In this document: positions 46,884 to 59,041 of the stretch, piece by piece | Position numbering within the stretch: position 1 is the first letter of the stretch | How the letters are laid out: every line of letters starts with the position of its first letter | Assembly: GCA_012656075.1 (NCBI GenBank) | Contig: JAAKBF010000227.1 | Span: 124,001 to 188,000, forward strand | Source of the DNA: Phytophthora hibernalis | Taxonomy: Eukaryota > Oomycota > Peronosporomycetes > Peronosporales > Peronosporaceae | Reading direction: 5' to 3' | DNA length: 64,000 nt | Notes under the pieces: generated by a model | Told to the model about the DNA's origin: nothing | The model's database searches: none | The model's input: the letters and a program-made list of their open reading frames with translations, nothing else | Position numbers and translations under genes: made by a program

Positions 46884-47028
46884 GAGAACGGCGCATTCTT
46901 TTATCAATGCAGTAGAAGTAGTCAGTAAATTCTAAACGGTAGCTAACAAAGTATGAAGCTTCGTATTTCAAATTTTGCCATCGCAGTCTTTTGACATCTG
47001 CTGTTCATCTCCACACGTGCTGGAGCTC

Positions 47029-48078
47029 TTACATAAGTAGAGCGTCGGCATGGTGGTTGACGTGATCCTCCACGAAGGACGCGATGAAGTAATAGCTGTG
47101 ATCGTATCCGTCCTGCATAAAACGAAAGAAGAGCAAAACACTGTCAGATGCTGCCAACTTCCTTCTACCACCTCCTTAAATTTGTGTCCACCTGCATACG
47201 CAGCGTCAGCTTCTGGCCCACGGACTGGCATGCCGCTTCAAACGCCTCAGGCAGCAGTTGCTTGTCGTGCAGGAAGTTGTCCTCGCGGCCCTGATCAACC
47301 AGGATCGGTTGGGTGATAGGACCCTGGCTAAGGATCAGCTGCGTCGCGTCGTATTGCTGCAACGAAAACAAACAGCGTCAAAGATCCATTGCAGTCGCCA
47401 TCACTTGTAAAACCCACCTTCCACGATTCCTGGTCGACACCCAGGTATCCCGTGAAGGCCTTGACGCCCCACGGGCATTGGATCGGGTGCGAAATGGGCG
47501 CAAACGCCGAAATGGACTTGTACTGGGTCTGCTCTCCATCAAACCGTAAGTACACTATTTTTGAAGTCCACCGACCTGTCAAAGTTCCGTACCGGGTTGC
47601 GGATTCCGAGCACGAGGGCTCCGTGGCCGCCCATGGAGTGTCCCATGATCGAGTGCTTGTCCTCCAGCACGGGAAGTTGGCGATGATGAGTGCTGGCAGC
47701 TCCTTGGTCACGTACGAGTACATGCGGTAGTGCTCGTCCCACTTGGGTTCTGTGGCGTCCACGTAGAAACCCGCGCCCGTGCCAAAGTCCCAATTGTCCT
47801 CGTCCCCGGGACGCTCACGCCTCGTGGACTCGTGTCCGTCGTGACGATGGCGATGCCGCGACTGGCCGCCACCTTCTGCGCCTCGGGCGCCTTGACGAAC
47901 AGCAGGTCGTCGGTGCACGTGAGCCCCGCCAGGTAGAAGAGCACGGGCACCTTGTGTCCGTCGCTGGCGTTGGGCGGCAGGAAGATGCTGAACTTCATGC
48001 TGCACTTGGTGCTCGCGCTCTCGTGCGAGTACTGCTTGATGACGCCCCGAACGACTTGACCTGCTTGATGAGCTGCAT
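47029..48078 (-). CDS. S-formylglutathione hydrolase
   Basis: Esterase D family enzyme that hydrolyses S-formylglutathione to formate and glutathione, the last step of glutathione-dependent formaldehyde detoxification (EC 3.1.2.12). Visible are MKFSIFLPPNA, LFYLAGLTCTDDL, DNWDFGTGAGFYVDAT, the nucleophile motif SIMGHSMGGHGAL (about 47645), SAFAPISHPIQCPWG, QGREDNFL with the catalytic Asp, and DGYDHSYYFIASF with the catalytic His (about 47095). Introns lie at about 47589-47530, 47416-47355 and 47196-47116. One-base drops lie near 48045 (GGGG) and 47803 (GGGG). The start is the ATG at 48078, giving the usual length of about 285 residues. Confidence 0.88.
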
Positions 48079-48256
48079 ACTAAATGGAGACTTCAGCTTG
48101 ACACGGATACTTCGACAATAATTCAAAAGAGGTAAACTACACCAAAATTACGAATGTAGGTTGCTTACGTCACAACAGGAGTCCACACGGGAATTTTAAT
48201 CAGTCTGTATCCATGGACACATGTACATGTAGTTGACAGAATCAAAATGTATTTTC

Positions 48257-49699
48257 CTAGATCAAAGCCACGACTTCAGACAGCAGCGGCTGGATGGCTG
48301 GTGTCACGTTCAGGCGACGCAGCACTTCGGCAAGACCGAGCTCAATCGACAAACTACGCGCGGCTTCGAAGTTGTGCAGCAAGCGACCGAGGCCCACGAT
48401 TATACCTTCAACCGTTTGGTGCTGTACAGAGGAAGCGTTGGCCCGAGAAATTCGGTCGAGTGTCTCGACGGCACCGCAGACGATTGTGGTCACCACAACC
48501 TCCTCGCCGATCTTGAGCGCCAAGCAGCAGTTGCTGATGATGTGAGCGCTCAACACGCGAGCTTCTTGATTAGTGGCAGGATCCGCAATGGTAGCGAACA
48601 CGAAAGGGATGAAACGTGTCGAACCAGCGAGCGCCACGTCGCTGAACGCAGGGTTAGCGAAGGCATTCACGAGCACAGCCAGGAGCAGCGTCTTCTGTGC
48701 TGACGTCAGCGGGGAAGGCTCGACCTCCGTGGCGTGCACCACTGCTTCAAAGCACGCCTTCTTCTCCACCGAAGCTTCAGTCACACTAGCTGACTGCAGC
48801 AACAGCACGCGGGTCAGACCCAGCGCTGGGAAGAAGAAGGAAGACTCGTGTCCTTGAGCCTGCAACTTGCTGACGATCTTCCACCACTCCGAGCTCTTAC
48901 TCGATTCAGCTTCTTTTTCGTCCGCCGCAACATGTGCTGACAGATTTTCCAACGCTGAGACTTCATCGTCAGACAGCAAGTTGTCTGTATTCAGCGCCTT
49001 GATACGCTGCACCATCTTGTCCAAGTGCAGTGCTGGAGCTCCCGAGATCTTAAACCGACGCGACGCCAAGTCCGCAGTAGCAGATGCAGCTACAGCAGGA
49101 GCAGGCGGCACCGCCAGATTGGCGCGTGAAGGGTCGTTGAATGGGATCGAGAAGAGTTGGTCGTCCGGCGCCGCCTGCATCTGGTTGTTCATGTTCTCGA
49201 GCATGGGCCGCAACATGGCACTGCAAGTCACACAAACCACAAGTCAGCACCTAATTTCTCTACAATATTATCTACAGTTAACGCACCCAAACGGCGAGTT
49301 GAGCGCCTCATTGGGCAGGTCAATGATGTACTGCGGGATGCCTGAGCCCACCAGGAACGTGGCCACCTCGTCCGAGAAGTTGTTGCAGTTGTGGCGCAGC
49401 AGGTCGTACGTGGCGTCCGAGAAGCGCGCGCTATTGTCGCGCAAAAACTGCTCCAACTGCTGCAGCGTCCGACTCGTGGATCCCAGCGCCAGGGTGCGCA
49501 CAGGCTGCATGCCGTAGCGCTGCACCACCAGCTCCGGGGCCATGGCCTGGATGCCGCCACCACCGAAAAAGTACTCGCGGCCAAAGACCAGCACTCCCGT
49601 GTGCCACACACCATCGATGGTCTTGCCCAGCAGCGCCGGGGACAGTTGCCGCGCCATGCCGTGGCTCAGGTCGTACACGTGAAGCGTCACACTTGTCAT
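48257..49699 (-). CDS. PPPDE-type deubiquitinase/deSUMOylase fused to a PUL domain
   Basis: Exon 1 (49699 to about 49289) is a PPPDE cysteine peptidase, the DeSI-type isopeptidase: the catalytic His in GVWHTGVLVFGREYFFGG (about 49600) and the catalytic Cys in LRHNCNNFSDEV (about 49385). After one intron (about 49287-49222) the second exon carries a linker and then a PUL domain (about 49000-48260): DDEVSALENLSAHVA, FPALGLTRVLLL, and armadillo-like helices to the end LLSEVVALI. PUL domains bind Cdc48/p97. PPPDE-PUL combinations also occur in fungi and protists. The frame is intact throughout. A role at the Cdc48-ubiquitin or SUMO interface is likely. Confidence 0.88.
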
Positions 49700-49832
49700 G
49701 TTCGAGGTAAATTCAAAGTGAGATAAAAGCTGATGAAACGACAGGTTCGAGAATGTTTCCGATTATTAACCACTTACCGTCATTCCTTACATTGAGTTCA
49801 TGTTAAGTACGTAAGTTTCGAGATAAGGTCGC

Positions 49833-51964
49833 TCAGCCGAGCGGTCTGTAGCCCTGCTGCTTGCTGGTGAGCGGTCCGTGGAACTTGCGGCCGAGGAAGA
49901 GGCCAGCGAGACCCGAGAGGATCACTAGCACCGTGGTGGAGAAGTACGACACGGAGCCCTTGTGCGCGACCTCGACGATCGTCGTCTTGGCGGTCGCAAC
50001 CACTCCACTGTTTGACGATGATGCCGGTGGGGTAGTCGCTGTCACTGCTGACGAGGTGGCAGACGATTCGCCGCTTTCTTCAGCTCCGTCGAAGAAGCCG
50101 ACCTCTTGCAGCCACCACTTCGGATAGAAGATGGATTGCACCGTGAGCATCTTGGCGTAGAAGTTGGAGACCTGGTAGCCGTCGTGGAAGGCTGTGACCA
50201 GGTAGTCGAACAGATCTGCTGAGGCAGTGTGCGCACGCTGGGCAAATGTCTCACTCTGCGCGGTCAGGAAATCCACCATAGCGGGCACACCGCCGTTCCG
50301 CTTGTGTTGCGCAGCCTCAGTCAGCACGTTGTTGAGCATGCCATCCGCATGGCTCTCCACCTCATCCTGGACCCTCGCAACGAACGGGCTAGCGTACGAG
50401 TAGAAGCGCGCCGCCCAGTTTCCAACAAGCGCGTGAACCCAGAAGGATGACTCGCGATCGAACGCGTACAGGGATCCACGCGAGAGTTGCTTGGGCACAT
50501 CGGACACCTTCACAAACACAGGCGTGTAGGTGGTGGCATGCGGTGCGTACTGGCCGAACCAAAGGAAGGCGTTGTCAGAGTTGTAGCGATCCAGGATTGA
50601 CACGAATGAGTAGCTGGCGCGGAAGATCGAGATTGCGCGCTCAAAGTGGCCACGACCAACGTCGTCCGGGGTGAGGTCGCCATTCGGAGCCGCATCGTAT
50701 CTGTCAGGGTTGCCGTACGGGCCGCTCTTCGGTCCCTTCGTCATGTCAAACGGCGTGCCCTCGTAGTGGTCACGCTGGAAGCGCATGATGTCGCGCGGAG
50801 ACAGAGGGGACGAGGGCTTGACCGAGAACGGGTAATCGCTGGCTAGCACATTGGTCTCCGGAGACAGTTTCAGCTCCGTGTTGGCCAGGGTAAATAGCCG
50901 CCAAATGCGACGAGTGGAGTAGTACTGGTGGGTCTCTTTGCGGGGCTGGGCGTACGCGCGCGTGAAATCGAAAGGCGTGCCCTGGTCAGGCTTCCAAATG
51001 TTGTTACGGATGGCCACGTCGTGCACGTTAGGAGACGCGAGGAAATCTGCCGGGCGGTTCAAGTCCAGCTCGCGAATGACGAACTGGTTGGCCACACCGC
51101 TAATCTGATCATCAGGTACACGCTGCGCAGCCCAGACAGCCGACTTGCCGGTGTCGTCGGGCAAGATGTGAAAGATCCATGCCTCCTTCGTGTCCGTCAC
51201 TGTCAGCGCCTCACCCGCTTCATCGTACACGTCCGCGCCTTCCCACACTGCACCGTAGTATCCATACTGCACAGCGAGGTCTCCCATCAGCTGCACAGCC
51301 TCACGGGCAGTCGAGGCCCGTTGCAACGCGATGCGAGAGAGCTCGCCCACGTCAAAGAGCGCTTCGCCTCCTTGCGTCAAGGGCTTGCTGACGAACCGCG
51401 CGGGGCACGTGCTCTCGCCAATAGCCACCTGGTGCTCGTTGAGAATGCCGTACGCGCCTTCAATGTAGGCAAAAGTCTGCGGCACCTCCGGGATGCTGCC
51501 AATGGCAGGCGTCGCGGTCCAGTTGAAGAACCGCGTGTCGAGGTTCTCAGGCAGATACTCCTTGCCTCGAGCTCCCCACTGTACAACATAAACATCATAT
51601 TAATCAGCAACTAGAACCAACAATACAGTAACACTACAAGTCTCACCGTAGCGAGGGTAGTCGAAAGCTGCCAGCACGACGTCGTGTTGAGCGCCCTCGT
51701 CGTGGTTCTGGGCCGGCACCTTGGCGATGCGGAAGTCGCAGGACGAGCAGTCGTTCGTGTGCGTCGTCATGGGTGTACCAGTCGTGGACGCCTGCAACAA
51801 AGAACTCTATTGCGTCAACACAAGCTGCTGCTTCTATTCTGTAGAGCAGACCGACGCACCTTGGCTCCGACGATGATGGCCGTACAGCGGTCCGTGTCCG
51901 CCTGCGTAACAGCAGCCAGCGCAGCGAGCGCCAGCAGTGGGGCGACGCGCAGTGCTCCAATCAT
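49833..51964 (-). CDS. Secreted or membrane-bound C69-family dipeptidase
   Basis: Exon 1 (51964-51860) encodes a signal peptide and then CTAIIVGAK; in C69 peptidases this Cys becomes the N-terminal nucleophile after processing. Exon 2 (51791-51647) has TNDCSSCDFRIAKVPAQNHD. Exon 3 (about 51582-49833) has the long catalytic domain (YGILNEHQVAIGESTC, TVTDTKEAWIFHIL, VANQFVIRELDLN). The C-terminus has a Thr/Ser-rich stalk and a membrane helix (YFSTTVLVILSGLAGLFLG) with a short tail, so it is likely a type I membrane protein. At the exon 2-3 join the frame is off by one, which a single extra G in GGGG near 51580 would explain. It probably cleaves dipeptides in the secretory pathway or vacuole. 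Confidence 0.85.
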
Positions 51965-53413
51965 GGTCTCTTGGTCTTTTCTCGACGACGGCGAATGCGA
52001 ACTGACATTTGAAATCAGTCACGTCCATCACCCCCGGTGTGGCGGATGTCAACGTCATTTACACCTTGTATTGGTTCTTTGGAAGAGTAAAGTACCTGGT
52101 TCTGGCCAGTGGGTCGTAAATTCCTCCTGTTTTGGTCACTTGGCAGAGAGATCCGCATGTTGAAGCGGCCGCACGAATTGCCTGAGCCCGTCGTCGGCGA
52201 TGGCAAGGCACTGCGATTCCATGCAGCGCAGCCTGTTCACTTTAGAAGCCGCTGGTTGCAATTAAGAGCTTTTCCTGGCTAGATGTCGCTTCCTTCGTAC
52301 AAAATGAAATCTGCAGTCTTCCAGCATTTTGCGCATCTGGAATTGGCGTCAGTTGCGCGCACGTGTATCTGGCCCCGTTCGGTATCTGGCCCCGTTCGGT
52401 ATCTGGCCCCGTTCGGAATCCGAACGGGGCCGAATCGGATGGCAACCGCTGGCTGCCAGTTGCAAGCCTGTCTTGTCAAGGCGAACGGAGACCAGTCGCG
52501 CGTTACTTTCGATGCTGTGCGGGACTCGTCCATGGATATATTGTGGTGGTTGCATGCTGCATCAACAACGCCAACGATCGCACTTGACAGTCGTGACAAG
52601 CCTGTCGTCGCGGGCGCTGATGCGGGTCATCCTGACACAACTTGTGTCACACAAGGCGAGCATTGTTGCCGCTGGGCCTTTCGACGTTCGATTGACGGAC
52701 CGTTTTTGATGCTGGCAGCTGGAGCACTCCCGATTTGCCCTTCGAGCCAAGCAGAAGTCGGAGATCGCCAGTCCACAGGCGTCTGCTCTTTGGGCAAACC
52801 ATCGGTTGGCATGGTGGGCGACTTGCCTGCATGTGGCGGTGGTTGATTGTTGCGGGTAACCAGCTTTTCACTGTTTGTTGCATATCAAAAGTCGTTTCTG
52901 AAGTTCTGAAGTTGGTGACGTGCAGTGGCTCGCCTGGGTTGTGTTGGCTTCCTCCATGGGCGAATGCCATCGTCAATGACGAATCGTCATGCTTCGACTC
53001 AAAAGCTTGCCAAATCCAGGTTTTCCCTGTTCATACTTTGAACAAGTCGGTAGACAGCAGTTGCCGCAGAATCAGGCAAATCACACAGAAAAGCCGAGAG
53101 AAGTGGTACAGTAAATCACTCTCAATCCTAAAAACGAATAACCTAGTAACTTCGGTTCCCAAAAATTAAAGTATCAAGTCCATTTCACCCAATGTTTATA
53201 GTGTCCCTGTGACTTCATATATTATTCCGTCGAGTCGACGTCAAAGTTCACATGCTACGCCTTCCGACAGTGGTACGCCTGTCATTGGTGAAAAAAGCGG
53301 CACATTTCTCAGATGGAGAGTCCCGCGCCTGGCGGCGCCAGGTCCTCTATTCGTGGTGAACTCATCTGGCTTGTATCACATTCCAGCTTTAGCCGAAAGA
53401 GCCCCACTTGGCC
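51965..53413. other. Intergenic region with a small tandem repeat, no gene seen
   Basis: A 187-codon open frame at 52283-52846 begins inside the repeat cluster, has stop-free frames on all sides and no domain, so I do not call it a gene. The region lies between divergent genes (C69 peptidase, minus; ankyrin-FYVE, plus). Confidence 0.5.
52366..52434. repeat. Three tandem 17-bp units plus an inverted half unit
   Basis: TATCTGGCCCCGTTCGG is repeated three times without gaps (52366-52382, 52383-52399, 52400-52416). CCGAACGGGGCC follows at once (52420-52431), the inverse of part of the unit. The whole can fold into a GC-rich hairpin. Confidence 0.85.
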
Positions 53414-54597
53414 ATGGTGGATCTGCGCGACTCGCGCTTCCTACGGGACGTGGCGCCGCCGCTCTCTGCGCCCAAGCGCGCCGAGTCCCCGAGGGCACCA
53501 CGTCCAGCTCGGATGACGAGGACAACAACAACAACAGCCAAGGCCACAGCGACTCGGGGAGACCGCCGCGCTCCAAGCTCAACGCAGACGAAGTGTTCCT
53601 GCGCAACATGCTGGGGCTGCTCAACAAACGCGGCTACAACGTGCGCGACTCGGCTCTGGAGACGTCCATCGCGTCCTCCAGCTTCTCTCGTTCTAGCAGT
53701 CTCACGAGCTCCGGCTCCACGCTCTCGTCCGTGCTGCTGGCGCTGCGGGAGCCCCACCACGGTCAGACGCCGCTGCACATCGCCGTACGCAAAGGTGACG
53801 CGCAGGTGCTGGACGCGCTGCTGGAGCACGAGAGCATCGACGAGCTGCTGGACGCGCCTGACTTCAACGGGAACACGGCGCTGCACTTCGCGGCGGGCAA
53901 CTGGCGACTTCCGGCGTGTCTGGACATCACACAGCTGCTGCTGGAGGCTGGCGCTGCTGTTGACGTCTGCAACAAGCGTGGCCTCACGCCGCTGGCCGTG
54001 CACTTACTCACGCTCAAAGTGGACAACCCGACTCTGGTGGTGAAGCTGCTGGAGGCCGGCGCAGACCCCAATGTGGAGGCTGTAGAGGTGGCTGTGCTGC
54101 ACCTCGCTGCCAGACGAGACCTGCCCGTGCTCTCCGGAGTGTTGGTCGCCTTTGGCGCTTCCATGTGTGCACTGAATGCAGATGGACTCATGTGCTACGA
54201 AGTGGCGCCTAACAGGGTGAAGCAGATGATGGTGCGCAGCATCAGCAAGGCCCCGACGTACCTGCCCGTGACGCAGCGCAGCACCTGCATGCGGTGCAAG
54301 TCCCCGACGTTACTGAACCCAAAGAAGGCGTTCGGCAACTTGATGAAGAAAGTGCTGGGCATGCACACGCGCGCCCACCAATGCAACTGCTACCACTGCG
54401 GCATGCTCTTTTGCTCGCAGTGCTTGAAGGCGTCTACAGCTGTGAGTGCCATCCCGTTTGTACGGGAGGACGAAGACCCTGATGAGAGGGTGAAGACGTG
54501 TCGGTTGTGCGAGGCTGTGCTCCTGGAACGCAAGAGGAAGCAGGCGTCACAACACGCCCATGACATGCACATCAGGGGCTTTAACTCGTCTGTATAG
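53414..54597 (+). CDS. Ankyrin-repeat protein with C-terminal FYVE-like zinc finger
   Basis: Starts MVDLRDSRFLRDVAPPLS at the ATG 53414. A one-base drop at CCCC near 53490 moves the frame. A Ser/Asn-rich segment follows, then ankyrin repeats from about 53755: GQTPLHIAVRKGDAQVLDAL, FNGNTALHFAAGNW, KRGLTPLAVHLL, and VLHLAARRDLPVL. The C-terminus has a Cys cluster of FYVE/RING-like form: CMRCKSP, CNCYHCGMLFCSQC, and CRLCEAVL (54288-54520). Ankyrin plus FYVE proteins are common in oomycetes and usually act at endosomal membranes. Intronless. Confidence 0.8.
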
Positions 54598-54843
54598 ACC
54601 ACTGGCACACACTGCGCGAGTTGGCGCAGACACATCACCGCAACGGCGGCCAGGCTACGCAATTGTAAAGATGGCAACGGAGAAGATCGCGCACAAACGG
54701 GAGTGACGGCTAGCCTGAATTACTCATGCTGTTTGTCAAGGCCCCTCTTCTCCATCTCCTCCGATGGCTTTGCCGCCCGGACCGATAAATTAATATGAAC
54801 AGCGTGCATTTTTGTTTTCCAGAGCCCCGATCATCATTTCCAT

Positions 54844-55799
54844 TCACTCAAACATGCAACCGATACCGTCTCCCTCTGAGAGTCCGTCGTCGGCATTTGT
54901 CCGTTTGGCTTCGCGCATCGCTGCCTTCTCCTCGCCCCGCTCGTTGTTCGTCGGATCGAACGTCGGGTATGCGTCCAGCACAAATTTTCCCTGGGTGTTG
55001 GTGCTCTCGATGGCACGCACAGGGAACTGGGCGAATGCAGTGAAGTGATGCAGCGTAATGGCAGTAACCACGGTGGTGTCCAGCGACAACTTGCTGGAGG
55101 TCTCGGTTTGCTCGCCGTGGAAAGGCACGTGGACGAAGTGGTCACACACCGCGCGCTGTTCCTCGGAAAGTCCAGGAAACTACACAACGTGAAACGCACA
55201 ACAATACATGTAGGTAAGCACGACCTGGGTGCATTCAAGACGTGACGTCGCTCGCTTCATCAACGCACCTCGTTGTCGACGACGAATGCGCTAGTGCCTT
55301 CGTACGGCGTGGCGTGCGCAGCTGATACATCAGTCGTAAGATATCAATCGTCAGCAGTCAGCGAAGATTCCCATACAAGAACAAATTCGTGAGACTCTTG
55401 ACTCCTCCCAATGGGAGTCCCAAGACTTGACGCTAGCTGAACGTACCAAATGATTCAGCTGACTGCTTGCTCAGTCCGAAGATGGTGCAGCCTTTCTCCT
55501 TCAAGTATTCCCGAGCCTCTGCAAAGTCGTAGAAATGCACGACGTCCACGTACTTCTGCGCACGGTGTGCTCCATGAGTCCCAAAGCGTTCGGAGCCGAC
55601 TGGATAGTAAAGTCAGCAAAATGCCATTAGTCTCCGTTAACACACTCCAAAACACCAGCATTGTTTCGCACTCACCGACCAAAACCTGGGTCGCCCCGAA
55701 GGCGGACGCGGTGCGCAGATACGTGCCGAGATTCTGCCGTCCACTCTTGTTAGACAACACCATATACAGCTCCACGGAGCTGGAAGTGGAGCTCGTCAT
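54844..55799 (-). CDS. SpoU-family RNA 2'-O-methyltransferase
   Basis: The start MTSSTSSSVELYMVLSNKSG (55799) leads into NLGTYLRTASAFGATQVLVV, the SpoU N-terminal motif (N-x-G-x3-R-x-A). Later segments: GSERFGTHGAHRAQKYVDVV, HATPYEGTSAFVVDNEV, FPGLSEEQRAVCDHFVHVPF (near 55160), and SLDTTVVTAITLHHF, which fits the knotted SAM-binding motif 3 (normally SLNVxxAxAI). A Glu-rich tail ends at 54844. At least three short introns (about 55680-55615, 55450-55320, 55270-55180). The canonical SLN Asn reads as SLD here, which is unusual. The RNA target is unknown. Confidence 0.8.
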
Positions 55800-55863
55800 T
55801 TTGCTTCCAGTCACGAAATGATCGTCACTGCCTCGGATGAGTGACTCCTGCGACGTGTGAAAA

Positions 55864-58800
55864 TCAGGTCACGCGGTGCACGCACTGCTGCTTGGAGTAG
55901 AACTTACAGAAACTGCGGTGGATGGACTTGCCCTCGCTTGCTTGAAGCACCTTGGAATGCTTGGCAAACTCGGAGTGACGAGTGCGACGATGCCAAATGT
56001 CTTCGTCTTGCAGGTCCACCAACGGGTGCAAACGGGACTTGTCGGCGACGAACTCGAGCTCGAGACGCTGTAGACCTGTGCTCGCCGAGTCATCTTGTGG
56101 GGTAATCGAGGGTGGGAGAATACCGTCATTAGTGAAGCGGAGGATTGAACGCAGCATCCCAAAACAGTCGCGGAATTTCGCTGCGGGGTGCACACTGGAG
56201 TCGAGGCACGAGCTGTCTCCGAAGACGGCGATGCGACCACCGTAGTGCGACGGCACTTGGTACAGTCCAAGTACAGGAACATCCGTCAATATCTTGTCGG
56301 ATCCATTCAACGTCCTTGCGCTTTGATCAACGGCGTCGATATAGCCGAGGTAGCCGCCCACCGGGAAATTCGTGAGGTATGACCCAGACCAGTACGGGAA
56401 CGAAGTGTCGTTACCTGAATCCAGAAGCGAGACACTTGAGCTGTAGATGACACCGTCTCCGAACGCAATGTGGAAATCGTGAAGCAGCTCGTTGATTGCT
56501 GGGATGTTGGCCCCGCCTGTGATGGCATACCACTTACTCAAAGTACTCGTGTCGAAGAGCTCCAGAGTGTCGAGCATACGGTTGTCGTACCAATCGGCGA
56601 AAACGATGAGCGACACGTTTGAGTACTTCACTGCAGCTTGTAGAGCTACGATTTCGTCCCGAAAGAACTCTTCTTCTGGGTCTACGACCATGACGACACC
56701 GTATTTCCCCAAATCCAGGCAAGAATACTCGAACGGCATGATCTCCATGAAGAACCCCTCGCTAGTCAGAAAATTCCACAACTGGTGGAAGTTAGTGTGC
56801 GGATGATCACCCGACACGTCCATCAGATCATGTTGGTTTTCGAGGTTGTCTCGCGGCACAAACGCAGATGGGTAAGGAATGTTGTGGAATTGGTCCCACA
56901 GTATTCGTTTCGAGGCTGGTGGTGTTGGGATGATCTTAATTGTCAGTGGAATCAACAACTCATCAACTTGGTTGCCGTTATCCACTTCAAGGCGCAGAGC
57001 TCCTCTTGCGATACCGTCAAAAGAGGCCGCCTGCTCTTTTACTTCGATGAAAACACCAATTGACCCAAAATACGGCCATAATGCAGAAGCTGACGATGTC
57101 GAGACTGTCAAGTGCTCGCCGTTAGTGTCGTTAATCCATTGCGGGGGCATCTTGATCGTTCCAACGACAGACGCAGGATTTAGAATAGTTAAGTTGACCA
57201 TAAGAGGGAACGCGCTGTGGAAAATCGGCTGAGAACAGAATGGCCACATCCAAGGGCAGTCCGTCATATCAATCCTGTCTGGAAAAGAGCTTGGCTTTAA
57301 GATACTGGGGACGTGTCGTGTTGCATTTTGAGCAGTTTGATGATGAATCCACAAACTTTCGACAACTTTACTTGCCTTTGAGATATTCAACACACCGTTG
57401 CCTTGCTCGAAAATATGGTTTCGAACCACGTTATCAGAATCGTGGCGGGCTAGGAGCTTATCAGCACTTTGCAACAAAATCTGCTTCATGGACGCAGGGT
57501 TCAACAGGTTCCACCTTTCTTCTGCTGGGATCATGGACGCGAGAATTGCTATTGACGCGGATACAATTGGAGCAGATGCACTGGTCCCAGAAAGTACCTT
57601 GCACCCTCCTGAGGCATCCGCGCCAGGAACATCTTCAGAGAGAGTTACAATATCGGGCTTTACCCGACCTGACCCGAATGGTAACTCCCAAGTTGTCATC
57701 CCCCGCGAAGAAAACTCTGCAATCTCATTGTTTTTCGTGATTCCACCCACGCCAAGGACTTCCGCTTGATCTGCTGGGTTTGATAGCAAACCATAATGAG
57801 GACCATCGTTGCCAACTGCAGATACCTAGGAGCGAAAACGAAGTCATGTTAGTTTCAATGGAAACCGCAGCAGTGAACAAGTCATACCAGAATGATTCCA
57901 TTCGCCGCCAGCTCTTTCACTTTATCAACAAACGGCAGATCCTGAAAGTCGGGACCTCCCGTACTCAGGTTCAGCACATGGATCCCTTTGAACAGCGCAT
58001 AGTTAAACGCGTCCAGATACCACGACGTAAAGGACAATTGCTCGGCGGTAAACATGCGGAACACGAAGAGTTCTGCCTCGGGCGCGATCCCAGGACACTT
58101 TGCATCCGTGCCACTAACCACGCCCGCCACAAACGTGCCATGACCCACCGAGTCGTCGTTCTTCTGTTCATGCGTCCAGTTGATCCTCTCCTTCACATTC
58201 GTTAGTCGCGACGACGACAGTCCGGTATCAAAGATGCCCACTTTCACCCCTTGCCCCTTGTATCCACGCTCCCAAAGCTCTCGGACACCTAAATCGTCCA
58301 CCAGCAAGATCGACTCCTGTCTCAATCCGAACAACTTTCTCGCCGGTTCATTCACCGTTCGTTTGCTGCCCACCGTCTTCAACTGATGTCCCTGTTCTCG
58401 CCCCAGCAACTGCAGCTTCCGGTACTCTTTGTTCACTCTGAGAGCTTTAATCTTGTCCGTAGCATTGTGCACTGCAAAATCCTGCATTATGCCTTCAGAG
58501 CCATGACAAATGGAGGTTTCTAATGTATCTGAAGCTCTGGAATCAGCTGGAAACGCGCAGGAGAAGACGCGCAACACCACGAAGTCTGTGGGCGTGTGAC
58601 GGGCGAATAGGGATCTGCTAGCGACTTCCAACCCGAAACCTGATGCAGCGAAGCTCATGCAGCTGCTCACGAGCTGCTCCTGCGTCTCCAGCGCGTCGTA
58701 AGCGGTCAATTGCGCGATATATTCCTGTGTAAAGGGCTTTTCGTAGAAATGACACACTTTCGACTGCGGCTGGGCGGCGCTAACGAGCGGTACGAGGCAC

Positions 58801-58907
58801 AAGAAGCACACCGTTAGAAGAGACGTGATCCCAGCTATCACCCTGTGACTTGTTCGCCGTCTAGATAAGTCTGTGGGCCCCAAGAACCCGAACGTAGTGC
58901 AGCTCAT
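55864..58907 (-). CDS. Site-1 protease (MBTPS1/SKI-1), subtilisin-like
   Basis: Signal peptide or anchor (HRVIAGITSLLTVCFLCLVP), prodomain, then the S8 triad: Asp in GIFDTGLSSSRL (about 58222), His in VGHGTFVAGVVSG (about 58135), Ser in LSGTSASAPIVSASI (about 57590). The remainder (56970-55864) matches the long C-terminal region of site-1 protease rather than simple subtilisins, including VVMVVDPEEEFF and IAVFGDSSCLDSS. Two exons: 58907-57888 and 57825-55864; both frames intact. In animals and plants this Golgi enzyme processes membrane transcription factors (SREBP, bZIP). I see no C-terminal membrane helix in this copy. It shares a 134-bp divergent region with the GGCT-like gene. Confidence 0.9.
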
Positions 58908-59041
58908 GACGCTCTAGCCATCAACTGACAACCGTGACGTGAACCTGGGTGAAGCAGGAATGATGGTCGAATAATCAAATCAAGTGAAAGAATCAGATCT
59001 GGTAGCGGAGCTCCTGGTCTGATTCCACGTCATTTTCAACG

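Noticed and set aside
50928..51614. 228-codon plus-strand frame
   Set aside because: Antisense to the C69 dipeptidase, with Arg-rich shadow composition.
52366..52434. CRISPR-like array
   Set aside because: Units are contiguous with no spacers, only three copies, in a nuclear eukaryotic context.
52283..52846. 187-codon plus-strand open frame as a gene or secreted effector
   Set aside because: No signal peptide, starts inside the tandem repeat, no domain; other frames are equally open.
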